DNA of 64,000 nt from Anaerovibrio lipolyticus DSM 3074 (GTDB lineage: Bacteria > Bacillota > Negativicutes > Selenomonadales > Selenomonadaceae): positions 62,001 to 126,000 of the forward strand of contig NZ_FQYW01000003.1 of NCBI RefSeq assembly GCF_900141865.1. The letters are read 5' to 3'. Below, one piece after another: positions 48,713-57,653 of this stretch (positions within the stretch are counted from its first letter, which is position 1; each line of letters begins with the position of its first letter). Under the pieces are notes generated by a model that was not told the DNA's origin, did no database searches, and saw only the letters and a program-made list of their open reading frames with translations. The translations under genes were made by a program, and so were the position numbers.

Positions 48713-49975
48713 TTACTTTTGTTTACTATTAGTCAATACAAAAGAATCCCCCAACTGTCCATCAGGGAGAAAACATTGTACTGTTATGTCCTCATTGCTG
48801 GCCTTAATTGTCAGATAATTATCCGTTTCCGGCTGAGGCAACATAATTTTATCAAACCTCTTAGTACGAGGTACACTGTAGCGACAATTTCCCGCCACCC
48901 CAGTATCAATGTACACCGGGCCCTCATCAGAGGGCTCAAAATTATATATATGACCGTGACGCCTGTAGGTATGCTGATGGGCTGTAAAAACCAGATGTAT
49001 TCCCAGCTCATCAAAATATGGCATAAACCGCTTTCCCACTTCATCTATATCTGCCAGAGGCTCACTGCTGCCAAGATTATCATAATTAATAATATCCTTG
49101 TGCATCAGCACCACCTTCCACGGTTTATCTGAAGCCGCCACATCCTGACGGAGCCATTGAAACTGCTCTTCCATCATCCCCGGCTTTATAGGGTCCAGCT
49201 CCTCAAACTGGGTATTCAGCACAATAAAATGCACCGGGCCACAATCAAAGGAATAATAGTAACGCTGAAAGGCTGCACTGCCATTGTCCGGCACCGCAAA
49301 AAAATTCAAAAAAGCATGGGGTATACGGCACTTCCAGTTAAGATTATAAGTCTCGTGGTTTCCCATAAGGGGTACAAATATTTTTGATGGCATATAGGTA
49401 CTTATAGCGTAAAACCATTGGCGCCACTGATAGGCAGCCTCACCATTATCCACCAAATCTCCCATATTAATAAACATATTTATATCACGATGAGAATCGA
49501 AGGCCCCGGCTGCCACCCTTCTCCATGTTTCGTAGCCATCTGAGCATTGGGAATCAGGAAAAATCAATGCCTCCACGGTATCACTGCCACCTGTTTCCAG
49601 GGGATACCACGGGGTAGTCGCTCCATCCTGCACAATCTGATATGTATAATGGCTTTTGGGCTGGAGTCGGTTTATCAAAACCTTGTTAATATAAAAGCTC
49701 TCCCCATCATCCTGAAATAGACCGCCGCCTCCCATATAGGATGTAACATTACCCCCATTGTCCCTTACATTAACCCGCAAAGAATTATGGGGATTTCGGG
49801 AATGCCACATAATGGTTCTGGAATGGGTGCTGTCCTTTGTTATAATCTGACGTGGTAAATAAATATCACTACCTGCCGTTGCTGCAGAGGATTTATTGAA
49901 TTTCCCCATTACCGCAGAAACTATTCCCGAAAAAATGACCTTTAAAAATGACCGTCTGTTTATTTTTGAAGTCAT
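48713..49975 (-). CDS. Tat-exported metallophosphoesterase (purple acid phosphatase-like)
   Basis: The ATG at 49975 (420 residues) follows GGGAGAG. Residues 4-35 are a Tat signal ('INRRSFLKVIFSGIVSAVMG'). A fibronectin-like N-terminal part is followed by the metallophosphoesterase motifs: 'DSQCSDGYETW', 'FINMGDLVDNG', 'FVPLMGNHETYNL', 'VVLMHKDI', 'FTAHQHTYRRHG'. It should bind two metal ions and hydrolyse phosphomonoesters or diesters in the periplasm after folded export. Single gene. Confidence 0.9.
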   Translation of the reverse strand: MTSKINRRSFLKVIFSGIVSAVMGKFNKSSAATAGSDIYLPRQIITKDSTHSRTIMWHSRNPHNSLRVNVRDNGGNVTSYMGGGGLFQDDGESFYINKVLINRLQPKSHYTYQIVQDGATTPWYPLETGGSDTVEALIFPDSQCSDGYETWRRVAAGAFDSHRDINMFINMGDLVDNGEAAYQWRQWFYAISTYMPSKIFVPLMGNHETYNLNWKCRIPHAFLNFFAVPDNGSAAFQRYYYSFDCGPVHFIVLNTQFEELDPIKPGMMEEQFQWLRQDVAASDKPWKVVLMHKDIINYDNLGSSEPLADIDEVGKRFMPYFDELGIHLVFTAHQHTYRRHGHIYNFEPSDEGPVYIDTGVAGNCRYSVPRTKRFDKIMLPQPETDNYLTIKASNEDITVQCFLPDGQLGDSFVLTNSKQK

Positions 49976-50008
49976 ATCTTTCTCTCCCATTTCATGGAAA
50001 AATGAAAA

Positions 50009-50644
50009 TCATTGCAATTCGCTTAAGCTATTTATCATCTGCACTGACGGATATGGGGCAAATTCTTCTCCTTTGGTGTTGCCCGTAAGTACAGCGGCAA
50101 AATCCACCCCGGCATTTTTCGCCGCCCCGGCATCATAAAGGCTGTCCCCCACATAAAGCACTTCCTTTGTGTCTGCCCCGGTGCGCTTAAGCGCCATGTT
50201 GATGCCCTGAGGATCCGGTTTGCTGGCAGTGGTGTCCTCGCTGCCAATAATAAAATCAATAAGATGAGTTTGGCCATCCTGCTGAAATTTTTCTTCTATG
50301 CGATGACGGGTTTTAGTGGAAATAATAGCCACCGTACAGCCTGCTGCCTTCAGCTTTTTCAAGGTGGCAATGGCGTCTGGGAAGAAATGGGTATTGGGAG
50401 TCATTAATTCCGCCGCATATTTTTTATATGCCAAAAGGAACTGATATTTCTTCCCCTCATCCGTCAGCCCCGTAACCTTGGTAATGGCATCCATCATGGG
50501 CATACCGATGGTCAGCTTAATTTCATCCCAGGGCTTTGCAGGTATATTAAATTCCTCCAAGGTCCGCAAAAAGCATTCCACAATACCCTTTTCAGAATTT
50601 ACCAGGGTATAATCAAAATCAAAAAAATAATACTTATACTTCAT
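50009..50644 (-). CDS. HAD-family hydrolase, phosphoglycolate phosphatase-like
   Basis: A 211-residue HAD with nucleophile motif 'FFDFDYTLVNSEKGI' (DxDxT), motif II 'VAIISTKT', Lys in 'TTASKPDPQGI' and acidic motif 'VLYVGDSLYDAGAAKNAGVD'. The cap is helical (C1). Such proteins dephosphorylate phosphoglycolate, pyrophosphate or sugar phosphates; substrate cannot be told. It ends 33 bases ahead of the phosphoesterase start and may be co-transcribed with it. Confidence 0.9.
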   Translation of the reverse strand: MKYKYYFFDFDYTLVNSEKGIVECFLRTLEEFNIPAKPWDEIKLTIGMPMMDAITKVTGLTDEGKKYQFLLAYKKYAAELMTPNTHFFPDAIATLKKLKAAGCTVAIISTKTRHRIEEKFQQDGQTHLIDFIIGSEDTTASKPDPQGINMALKRTGADTKEVLYVGDSLYDAGAAKNAGVDFAAVLTGNTKGEEFAPYPSVQMINSLSELQ

Positions 50645-50759
50645 CTACTTTTTCCTTTTCCAGCCAGTTGGCGTATAATTAGTTCATGAGATGTATAATT
50701 AATCTATAATATGTAATTATACCATAGATGACATAAGAAAAATTTAGCGAGGTATTAAA

Positions 50760-51194
50760 ATGACAGACAGTATTGTAAACCGACTAACCAAGCATCTGCG
50801 ACTTTTTTACAAGGAAAATCCTTATGTGGAGCTGTTACACATTTGGGTGGACAATGTGGAGGAGGGCTCCGTTACCCTGGAAATGAAAATTGACCGCAAG
50901 CACACCAATTTCTATGAAATGTCCCACGGTGGTGCCTTAATGGGGCTGGCGGATACTGCCATGGGTGCTGCCTGCCTTTCCCACAATAAAAAGGTAGTAA
51001 CCCTGTCCTTTAACATGAGCTTTATAAAGGGCGTGCCTTTGGGGGAAAAGCTCATTGCCACGGGTCATGTGGTACACAACGGCTCACGCACCATGATGTG
51101 CGAGTGCGAGCTGAAAAATGAGGCTGGAAAGCTGTTTTGCAAGGCCAGCGGCAGCTTTTTCGTTATCGGAAAGCTGCTGGCAGAAAGCAAATAA
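50760..51194 (+). CDS. PaaI-type hotdog thioesterase
   Basis: A 144-residue protein of typical length with the PaaI hotdog signature 'NFYEMSHGGALMGLADTAMG' and 'VVTLSFNMSFIKG'. It hydrolyses acyl-CoA thioesters, often aromatic acyl-CoAs. The ATG follows GCGAGGT. It is divergent from the HAD gene and followed by the palindromic repeat element. Confidence 0.9.
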   Translation: MTDSIVNRLTKHLRLFYKENPYVELLHIWVDNVEEGSVTLEMKIDRKHTNFYEMSHGGALMGLADTAMGAACLSHNKKVVTLSFNMSFIKGVPLGEKLIATGHVVHNGSRTMMCECELKNEAGKLFCKASGSFFVIGKLLAESK

Positions 51195-51230
51195 TAACAC
51201 AGTTACTTCTGTAACAATCAATAAACAAAA

Positions 51231-51475
51231 GGCGAGGGCAGTTGCTAATAGCGAAAAGAAACGAGGGCAATGTCTATTACCGATAACGAAAATAAGCGAG
51301 GGTATGTCTATAGCACGAACCCATCACTAAAACTTTTTCTTGTACTTATATAGTGGAAAAAATTACAACTCGCGTCGCTCAAACAAGTAATTTTTCCCAC
51401 TAATACATAGGTAATACAAGAAAAAGTTTTTTTACGCTCTGGTTTCTATTGCTATAGACATTACCCTCGCTATTT
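51231..51475. repeat. large palindromic repeat element, copy 2, with flanking direct repeats
   Basis: The palindrome spans 51290..51475: outer arms AAATAAGCGAGGGTA..GTCTATAGC/GCTATAGAC..TACCCTCGC, then CTTTTTCTTGTA/TACAAGAAAAAG, then AGTGG-AAAAATTAC/GTAATTTTT-CCACT around 'CTCGCGTCGCTC'. Its core matches, inverted, 32009..32128. Two more partial copies of the left arm (GCGAGGGCA at 51232 and ACGAGGGCAATGTCTAT at 51261) stand as direct repeats. No ORF. Confidence 0.8.
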
Positions 51476-51499
51476 ATATACCTGTCAACGACCAACTAA

Positions 51500-51940
51500 T
51501 TAATGCTTTCCCTCAACCTCTTTAAAGGCCTCCTCCAATGTATGCCAGGAAAGCACCGCACATTTCACCCTGGCGGGCATATTGGAGATATTCTTCAATG
51601 CGAAGGCTTCATCCAGCTCCTCCTCCTCGTCCTCTGTCAGCTCCTCCCGCTTAATCATCCGCAGAAAGAGATTGGCCAAATGTCTGGCCTTAGCCACGGA
51701 TTCACCCTTTATAAGGTCAATCATAATGGAGGTAGAGGCCTGGGAAATTGCACAACCAATTCCCACAAAGGATGCATCCTTTATATAACCATCCTCCACC
51801 TGCAGCTCCAGGGTTATTTCGTCACCGCAGCTGGGGTTTCTGCCCTTTAAAGACATATTAGGACATTCCAAATGATGTTTATGCTCTGTGGAGCGACTAT
51901 GCTCCGAAATCAGCTCTGTATAAATGCTATCAAGCTCCAA
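51500..51940 (-). CDS. sufU: Fe-S scaffold/sulfurtransfer protein SufU
   Basis: A 146-residue protein with the three conserved Cys in 'NPSCGDEI', 'GIGCAISQASTS' and 'RVKCAVLSW', and the ~20-residue SufU insertion ('EELTEDEEEELDEAF') that marks it off from IscU. In Firmicutes it receives sulfur from SufS through a zinc site. The start overlaps the sufS stop by 11 bases. Last gene of sufCBDSU. Confidence 0.95.
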   Translation of the reverse strand: MELDSIYTELISEHSRSTEHKHHLECPNMSLKGRNPSCGDEITLELQVEDGYIKDASFVGIGCAISQASTSIMIDLIKGESVAKARHLANLFLRMIKREELTEDEEEELDEAFALKNISNMPARVKCAVLSWHTLEEAFKEVEGKH

Positions 51941-53165
51941 GGCCCAGCACTCCTCTCACCTTTGATAATGCTTCAATAAATTTATCCACATCTTCCTTGC
52001 TGTTGTAGAAATAGAAGGAAGCCCTGCAGGTGGCGTTCTGCTTCAAGTAAATCATCAGAGGCTGGGCACAATGATGGCCTGCCCTGATAGCCACTCCATG
52101 AGCATCCATAATGGTGGATACATCATGGGGATGTACATCCTTAACATTAAAGGTAACAATACCTGTTTTATTATCCCGGGAACTGTCACAGCCATAAAGC
52201 TCAATGTAATCCATTTCCTTCATGCGGCTGATGGCGTATTTCGTAAGCTCCTTTTCCTGCTTTTCGATATACTCAAAGCCCACCCGATTAAGGTAATCAA
52301 TGGCAGCAGAAAGACCAGCTGCCCCACCAACATTCTGTGTCCCCGCCTCAAATTTAGCAGGCAGGGGAGCGTAATCCGTATGCTGCTCCTCCACGTAATC
52401 TATCATGTCCCCTCCCATCAGGAAAGGCGGCATATCATTCAGCAGCGCCTCTTTGCCGTAGAGGACGCCAATTCCCATAGGAGACAGCATTTTGTGGCCG
52501 GAAAATACGAAGAAATCCGCGTCCATATCCTGTACATCCACTGCCATATGAGGCACGCTCTGGGAGCCGTCAACAACCACTACAGCTCCTGCCTTATGGG
52601 CCCTTTCAACGATTTCCTTCACGGGATTAATGAGCCCCAGCACATTGGAAACCTGGGCCACGGCCACTACCTTAGTTTTTTCGGTAATCTTTTCCTCAAT
52701 ATCCCTTTGGGAAAGATTATGATCCTCCTCAAGATAAATATATTTTAAGGTGGCTCCCTTCATTTGGCACACATACTGCCATGGAACTAGATTACTGTGA
52801 TGCTCGGAAATGGCAATAAGCACCTCATCTCCTGCACCAACATGGGAAAGGCCGTAGCTGTAGGCCACCAAATTTAAGGATTCTGTGGCATTTTTGGTAA
52901 AAATAATCTCATGGGAGTATTTGGCATTAATGAATTGTTGGGTCTTGATACGGGCATTTTCATAGATGTCCGTGGCCTTAATGCTCAGCTCATAGGCCCC
53001 CCGGTGAGGATTGGCATTAAAGCTGTCATAATACTCCGTAATAGCCTTGATTACCTCCCCTGGCTTCTGGGTGGTAGCACCATTGTCAAGATATACCAGA
53101 GGATTATTTCCCATTGGCTTGCCTAATAAAGGAAAGTCTGCTTTAAATTTTACGGTATTATTCAT
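51930..53165 (-). CDS. sufS: cysteine desulfurase SufS
   Basis: A 411-residue class II desulfurase from ATG 53165. PLP lysine in 'FFVFSGHKMLSPMGIGVLYG', 'VVVDGSQSVPHMAVDVQDMD', and the active Cys near the end in 'NATCRASFYFYN'. It provides sulfane sulfur for Fe-S clusters. It overlaps the end of sufD. Confidence 0.96.
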   Translation of the reverse strand: MNNTVKFKADFPLLGKPMGNNPLVYLDNGATTQKPGEVIKAITEYYDSFNANPHRGAYELSIKATDIYENARIKTQQFINAKYSHEIIFTKNATESLNLVAYSYGLSHVGAGDEVLIAISEHHSNLVPWQYVCQMKGATLKYIYLEEDHNLSQRDIEEKITEKTKVVAVAQVSNVLGLINPVKEIVERAHKAGAVVVVDGSQSVPHMAVDVQDMDADFFVFSGHKMLSPMGIGVLYGKEALLNDMPPFLMGGDMIDYVEEQHTDYAPLPAKFEAGTQNVGGAAGLSAAIDYLNRVGFEYIEKQEKELTKYAISRMKEMDYIELYGCDSSRDNKTGIVTFNVKDVHPHDVSTIMDAHGVAIRAGHHCAQPLMIYLKQNATCRASFYFYNSKEDVDKFIEALSKVRGVLGLGA

Positions 53166-53991
53166 TTTCAAGACGCTCCTTTATATAAGAATCAATTTCC
53201 TGCCGCAGTACTTCATCCTCAATTAATTCCAGCACCGGATTAAAGGCAGCCTCCAGCACCAGCTTACGGGCCTCTGCGGGACTTAATCCACGGCTCATAA
53301 GGTAGTGGAGCTTGTCCTCGTTAATCTTGCCGGAGGATACTGCATGGTTGCCCACCACATCATCCTCTCCGGAAAGCATAATTGGCACAGAGCGGTTTCG
53401 CACGCCCTTGGAGAGCACCACCACATTTTCCTTTTCATAGCCCTTGGCCTGCTTGGAGCCCTGTTTAAAATCCAAGGTCCCCCTAAAAATCTTTTGGCTC
53501 TCACCCATGAGGCCGCCGTAAACCTCCAGATTCCCCACGGTTTTTCTCCCCTGGAAATCCAGTACATAATTCATATCCAGACTGCGATCTCCGTCACCGA
53601 AATACAGTACTGACACATCCGCCTGGGATTTATCACCCTTGAGAATAATGTTAACCTTGGAGGCAAAGGACTTAGCACCGGTTTCCACAGCCACCAGCTG
53701 GAGCCTGGCCTTCTTTTCCAGAACAATATTTACTTCATTTGCATGATTCCGTTCCTCCGGCATAAGCTGGAGCTGGGTCAGCTTCAAGGAAGCATTTTCA
53801 CCTATACTTATATTTACGATACCATAGGATTCCTTACGGTATTCCACCACCATTTTTTCGTGATGGTCAGCCTCAATATCTATATCCAGCTTCTGGGATT
53901 CCACCAGCAGGTCCTTATCCACCGTAGCTTCATTGACCCCCAGCCAGTTCCAGGTCCGCATAGGAATCTCACTAAAAATTTCTTTATTCAT
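53158..53991 (-). CDS. sufD: Fe-S assembly protein SufD
   Basis: A 277-residue SufB/SufD-family beta-helix protein, shorter than E. coli SufD. C-terminal core: 'VRNRSVPIMLSGEDDVVGNH', 'SSGKINEDKLHYLMSRGLSP', 'EARKLVLEAAF'. It forms the SufBCD complex with its neighbours. 14-base gap after sufB. Confidence 0.93.
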   Translation of the reverse strand: MNKEIFSEIPMRTWNWLGVNEATVDKDLLVESQKLDIDIEADHHEKMVVEYRKESYGIVNISIGENASLKLTQLQLMPEERNHANEVNIVLEKKARLQLVAVETGAKSFASKVNIILKGDKSQADVSVLYFGDGDRSLDMNYVLDFQGRKTVGNLEVYGGLMGESQKIFRGTLDFKQGSKQAKGYEKENVVVLSKGVRNRSVPIMLSGEDDVVGNHAVSSGKINEDKLHYLMSRGLSPAEARKLVLEAAFNPVLELIEDEVLRQEIDSYIKERLENE

Positions 53992-54005
53992 TCCAAACGC
54001 CTCCC

Positions 54006-55412
54006 TTAACCCATGGTGCCTTCCAGCTCAATATTAACCAGATTGTTCATTTCCACCGCATATTCCAGTGGCAGCTCCTTGGCAATAGGCTCCACAAAGC
54101 CTCTTACTATCATGGAGCGGGCCTCATCCTCGCTGATACCACGGCTCATAAGATAGAAAATTGCCTCATCACTGATGCGTCCAATGGTGGCCTCATGGCC
54201 GATATCCGCCTCGTCCCCCTCAATATCCATGGTTGGCAGGGTATCGGAGCGGGAAATATCATCCAGCATCAATGACTCACAATTTACGGAGCACTTGGCA
54301 TAAGGAGCATTTTTCGTAACCTTCACTGCACTTCTGTAGGTGGCCTTGCCCCCAGCCTTGGAAATGGTACGGGTACTGATATTGGCCGAGGTATGAGGTG
54401 CACAGTGAATAACGCTGGCTCCTGTATCCAGATTCTGACCCTTGGAAGCAAAGGTAACGCCAGTAAATTCACACTTGGCATTTTCACCCTTCAGCACACT
54501 GCATGGATACAGCATGGACACATGGGAACCGAAGGAACCGGAAACCCATTCAATAACACCGTCCTTGCCTACCACAGCCCGCTTGGTATTAAGGTTCATC
54601 ATATTTCTGGACCAGTTTTCAATGGTGGAATAGCGAAGTCTTGCCCCGTCATTTACGAACAGTTCCACACAGCCAGCGTGCAAATTGGTTACATTATATT
54701 TAGGTGCACTGCAACCCTCTATAAAGTGAAGGCTGGCATTCTTTTCCACAATAATAAGAGTATGCTCAAACTGGCCTGCTCCCGCCGCATTCAAGCGGAA
54801 ATATGACTGAAGGGGGATTTCCACATGTACTCCCTCCGGCACATACACAAAGGAACCGCCAGACCATACAGCACCATGAAGGGCCGCAAATTTATGATCC
54901 TTTGGAGGTACCAGCTTCATAAAATGGTCCCTTACGATTTCCTCGTGCTCATGAAGGGCAGTTTCCATATCTGTATAGATAACTCCCTGCTTTACCAGAT
55001 CCTCCTGAATGCTATGGTAAACCACCTCAGAATCATACTGGGCACCCACTCCCGCCAAGGAGGTCTGCTCTGCCTCCGGAATACCAAGGCGGTCAAAGGT
55101 GTCCTTTATATCTTCTGGCACCTCGTCCCAGCTGCCGGTCATTTTGGCATCTGGCTGCACATAGGTGACGATTTCATCCATGTTCAGCTCTGAAAGGTCA
55201 GGACCCCAATTTGGCAGGGATAACTGATTGTATACCTCCAGAGATTTTAAACGAAACTCCAGCATCCACTCCGGGTCATTTTTTCTGGCGGAAATATCTC
55301 TGATAATATCCTCCGTGAGTCCGGACTGGGATTTATATTTTGATTTGTCTACATTCTTTATATCATAGAGGGTACGCTCAATATCCTCTATATAAGTCTT
55401 TTCCTGTGCCAT
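54006..55412 (-). CDS. sufB: Fe-S assembly protein SufB
   Basis: A 468-residue protein, full length: 'GGSFVYVPEGVHVEIPLQSY', 'TLIIVEKNASLHFIEGCSAP', 'AKCSVNCESLMLDDISRSDT', 'DEADIGHEATIGRISDEAIF'. It is the cluster-building subunit of SufBCD. Two bases separate its ATG from... the sufC stop (55415), so translation is coupled. Confidence 0.97.
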   Translation of the reverse strand: MAQEKTYIEDIERTLYDIKNVDKSKYKSQSGLTEDIIRDISARKNDPEWMLEFRLKSLEVYNQLSLPNWGPDLSELNMDEIVTYVQPDAKMTGSWDEVPEDIKDTFDRLGIPEAEQTSLAGVGAQYDSEVVYHSIQEDLVKQGVIYTDMETALHEHEEIVRDHFMKLVPPKDHKFAALHGAVWSGGSFVYVPEGVHVEIPLQSYFRLNAAGAGQFEHTLIIVEKNASLHFIEGCSAPKYNVTNLHAGCVELFVNDGARLRYSTIENWSRNMMNLNTKRAVVGKDGVIEWVSGSFGSHVSMLYPCSVLKGENAKCEFTGVTFASKGQNLDTGASVIHCAPHTSANISTRTISKAGGKATYRSAVKVTKNAPYAKCSVNCESLMLDDISRSDTLPTMDIEGDEADIGHEATIGRISDEAIFYLMSRGISEDEARSMIVRGFVEPIAKELPLEYAVEMNNLVNIELEGTMG

Positions 55413-55414
55413 AT

Positions 55415-56179
55415 TTATTCAGCTCCCTGCAAAAAACCAAAGCCCTCTTTGTCGATTTTCTCAATAAGCTCAGGGCCACCCTCAGCCACAATTTTTCCCT
55501 GCATCAGCACATGAACCTTGTCCACATTCAGCTGCTTCAATATGCGTGTGTTGTGGGTAATGATGAGGCAGGCGTTGTCCTCATTGTGAAACTTCTTCAC
55601 CCCGTTGGACACAATTTGAATTGCATCCACATCCAGTCCGGAATCAGTTTCATCCAGAAGAGCCAGCTTTGGCTGAAGCATCAGCATTTGCAAAATCTCG
55701 TTACGCTTCTTCTCTCCGCCGGAAAATCCCACATTCATATAACGCTGGGCATAGGATTCATCCATCTGCAGCTCCTTCATGGCGGCCTTCAATTCCCTGC
55801 GGAACTTGACCACCTTTATGTTTTCACCGGTTACTGCCTGCTTGGCAGTGCGAATCATATTCTCCACTGTAATGCCGGGAATTTCCTCCGGAGTCTGAAA
55901 GGACAGGAAAATTCCCTTACGGGCACGTTCAAAGGTCTTAAGCTCAGTAAGATCCTCTCCCTCAAATTCCAGACTTCCCCCGGCAATCTCATACTTTGGA
56001 TGACCCATAATGGCATTCATAAGGGTTGACTTGCCAGAGCCGTTTGGCCCCAGTACAACGTGAATCTCACCTTTATTTACCTGCAGATCTATGCCCTTAA
56101 GGATTTCCTTGCTGGCATCCTCGGCTTCATTATCAGCCACAGTTACCTGCAAATTCTTGATATTAAGCAATTTTTCCAT
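55415..56179 (-). CDS. sufC: Fe-S assembly ATPase SufC
   Basis: A 254-residue ABC ATPase: Walker A 'GPNGSGKSTLMNAI', signature 'GFSGGEKKRNEIL', Walker B 'LALLDETDSGLDVDAI', His switch 'IITHNTRIL'. First gene of sufCBDSU, with promoter at 56261..56289. A second SufC-like gene is at 58588. Confidence 0.97.
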   Translation of the reverse strand: MEKLLNIKNLQVTVADNEAEDASKEILKGIDLQVNKGEIHVVLGPNGSGKSTLMNAIMGHPKYEIAGGSLEFEGEDLTELKTFERARKGIFLSFQTPEEIPGITVENMIRTAKQAVTGENIKVVKFRRELKAAMKELQMDESYAQRYMNVGFSGGEKKRNEILQMLMLQPKLALLDETDSGLDVDAIQIVSNGVKKFHNEDNACLIITHNTRILKQLNVDKVHVLMQGKIVAEGGPELIEKIDKEGFGFLQGAE

Positions 56180-56260
56180 GGTAGTCTCTCCTCATATAAC
56201 ACACATATTTATGAACACATTTTATTCTTAGTAATTCACTCAGAATTAATTCACGCTTTT

Positions 56261-56289
56261 ATAATAGGGTGTTTTTTTCACAATGTCAA
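56261..56289 (-). promoter_or_regulatory. suf operon promoter
   Basis: TTGACA (56284..56289) and TATTAT (56261..56266), 17-base spacer, on the minus strand, about 80 bases before sufC. No sure IscR-like site is seen. Confidence 0.75.
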
Positions 56290-56340
56290 TAATTCCTACC
56301 AATTTTGTCGGAAATAAAAAAGATTTCACGTCATAGAAAA

Positions 56341-56367
56341 ATCCCGCCTTCAAAATAAAGACGGGAT
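56341..56367 (-). terminator. terminator after the lipoprotein gene
   Basis: ATCCCG-CTT/AAG-CGGGAT stem with TTTTTC tail on the minus strand. Confidence 0.85.
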
Positions 56368-56389
56368 CAAGGATGTAAATCCTAGTTAT

Positions 56390-57589
56390 TTACTTTTTTA
56401 AATAAGCCCTTAAGTCATCTACAGCCTGCTGAGCAATTTCATTATCAGGATCAAGATTCAGCACCATAGCCAGATCCTCCATAGCCTCATTGTAGTGCCC
56501 CTCATCAGCCAGAAGACAACCATGATTATAAAGAGCCACCGTATCCCCTGGATTTCGATTCAGCAGGGCATCATAATCTGCCAAGGCCTTTCGGTTCTCC
56601 TGAATGGACGCATACAGATATGCCCTGCCGGACAAGGCAGCATAATTGTATTCATCCAGAGAAAGGACTGTATTATAATCTGCCAGAGCTTTATCATTAT
56701 AGCCCCACTCCCGATAAATATTGGCCCGCTTAACATAAGCATCAATATTTTTCTTATCCAGTTTAATGATATGGTCTATGCTTAAAATAGCCATCTCATA
56801 GTTTCCATCACCGTAGGCCAAACTATAAACCCTTTCCCAGGCTTCCACATTATTCGGCTGGCGATGGGCTACGTCCAGTGCCTTATTTAAATCATTTTCC
56901 CCCTCATGAAATTGCCTTGCCTCCCGCCACAGTCTTAATATGTCCTGACCATAGGTGGTTCCCGGCACAGCCCAACGGCCGTTTAAATCCGGCCAATACT
57001 TGGCGGCTCCTCTATAATGGGGGTATTTTTCCACCAAAACGCTGAACCGTGGATCCACCAGATCCTTCTTTGGCATTTCGGTGGTGGCATAGGCCAATAA
57101 ATGCTGGATATGGGCCCGAACTCCCCGCTGGGGAGAATAAAAAGTATAACCCGGTACCTTGTTGCCAAGGGCCCCCAAGCCACAATAATTATTCTGCATA
57201 GGCTTTACATCATTTCCATAATTGAAAAAACCGGTTTCCTTCAAGGCCTGACAAAGGGCCACATCAGGGCGGACCCCTTCAGAGCCGGCCTCCTCATAAT
57301 AATAGGCCACCAATTCTTCCAATGTACAGTTCAGCTTCGGATTGGGATTACGGGAGAGAATATATTGGACCATCTGCTCCTGATTAACGACAGCTGGTCC
57401 CAAAATGGTAACCTTATCCTTGTCCGCCACCTTTTCCCAACTGCTTACAGGCCTGTAGTGGGTAATGCAATGATGAATTTCCTGCCCCTCCTGGGCCTTA
57501 CAGCCATTGGTAAAGCCAGCCAGCCCCAAAAGAAATGCCGCACATAACATAAGCCTGCCCATATACTGCAAATAATTCAGATGTTTCAT
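56390..57589 (-). CDS. lipoprotein glucosaminidase with C-terminal TPRs
   Basis: A 399-residue protein. Residues 1-30 are a signal peptide ending in a lipobox-like 'LAGFTNGC', so it is probably a lipoprotein. Residues ~95-215 form a glucosaminidase (GH73-like) domain: 'CQALKETGFFNYG', 'NNYCGLGALGN', 'GVRAHIQHLLAYA'. Residues ~245-395 are four TPR repeats ('YNDKALADYNTVLSLDEYNY', 'HYNEAMEDLAMVLNLDPDN'). It should cut glycan strands in the periplasm and bind a partner through the TPRs. GGAGG precedes the ATG. Lies between the two SUF loci but reads alone. Confidence 0.88.
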   Translation of the reverse strand: MKHLNYLQYMGRLMLCAAFLLGLAGFTNGCKAQEGQEIHHCITHYRPVSSWEKVADKDKVTILGPAVVNQEQMVQYILSRNPNPKLNCTLEELVAYYYEEAGSEGVRPDVALCQALKETGFFNYGNDVKPMQNNYCGLGALGNKVPGYTFYSPQRGVRAHIQHLLAYATTEMPKKDLVDPRFSVLVEKYPHYRGAAKYWPDLNGRWAVPGTTYGQDILRLWREARQFHEGENDLNKALDVAHRQPNNVEAWERVYSLAYGDGNYEMAILSIDHIIKLDKKNIDAYVKRANIYREWGYNDKALADYNTVLSLDEYNYAALSGRAYLYASIQENRKALADYDALLNRNPGDTVALYNHGCLLADEGHYNEAMEDLAMVLNLDPDNEIAQQAVDDLRAYLKK

Positions 57590-57620
57590 AACCAGCCTCC
57601 ATTTATCCTCTTACTTTACT

Positions 57621-57645
57621 AAAAAGGGACCGCTATTGCAGTCCC
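57621..57645 (-). terminator. terminator after the SufB-like gene
   Basis: GGGAC/GTCCC stem with a TTTTTAG tail on the minus strand. Confidence 0.82.
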
Positions 57646-57653
57646 TTTCTGTA

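Noticed and set aside
51190-51300. CRISPR array, suggested by three spaced repeats at 51.23-51.31 kb
   Set aside because: Repeats are imperfect, only three, unevenly spaced and are part of the palindromic element; no cas genes nearby.
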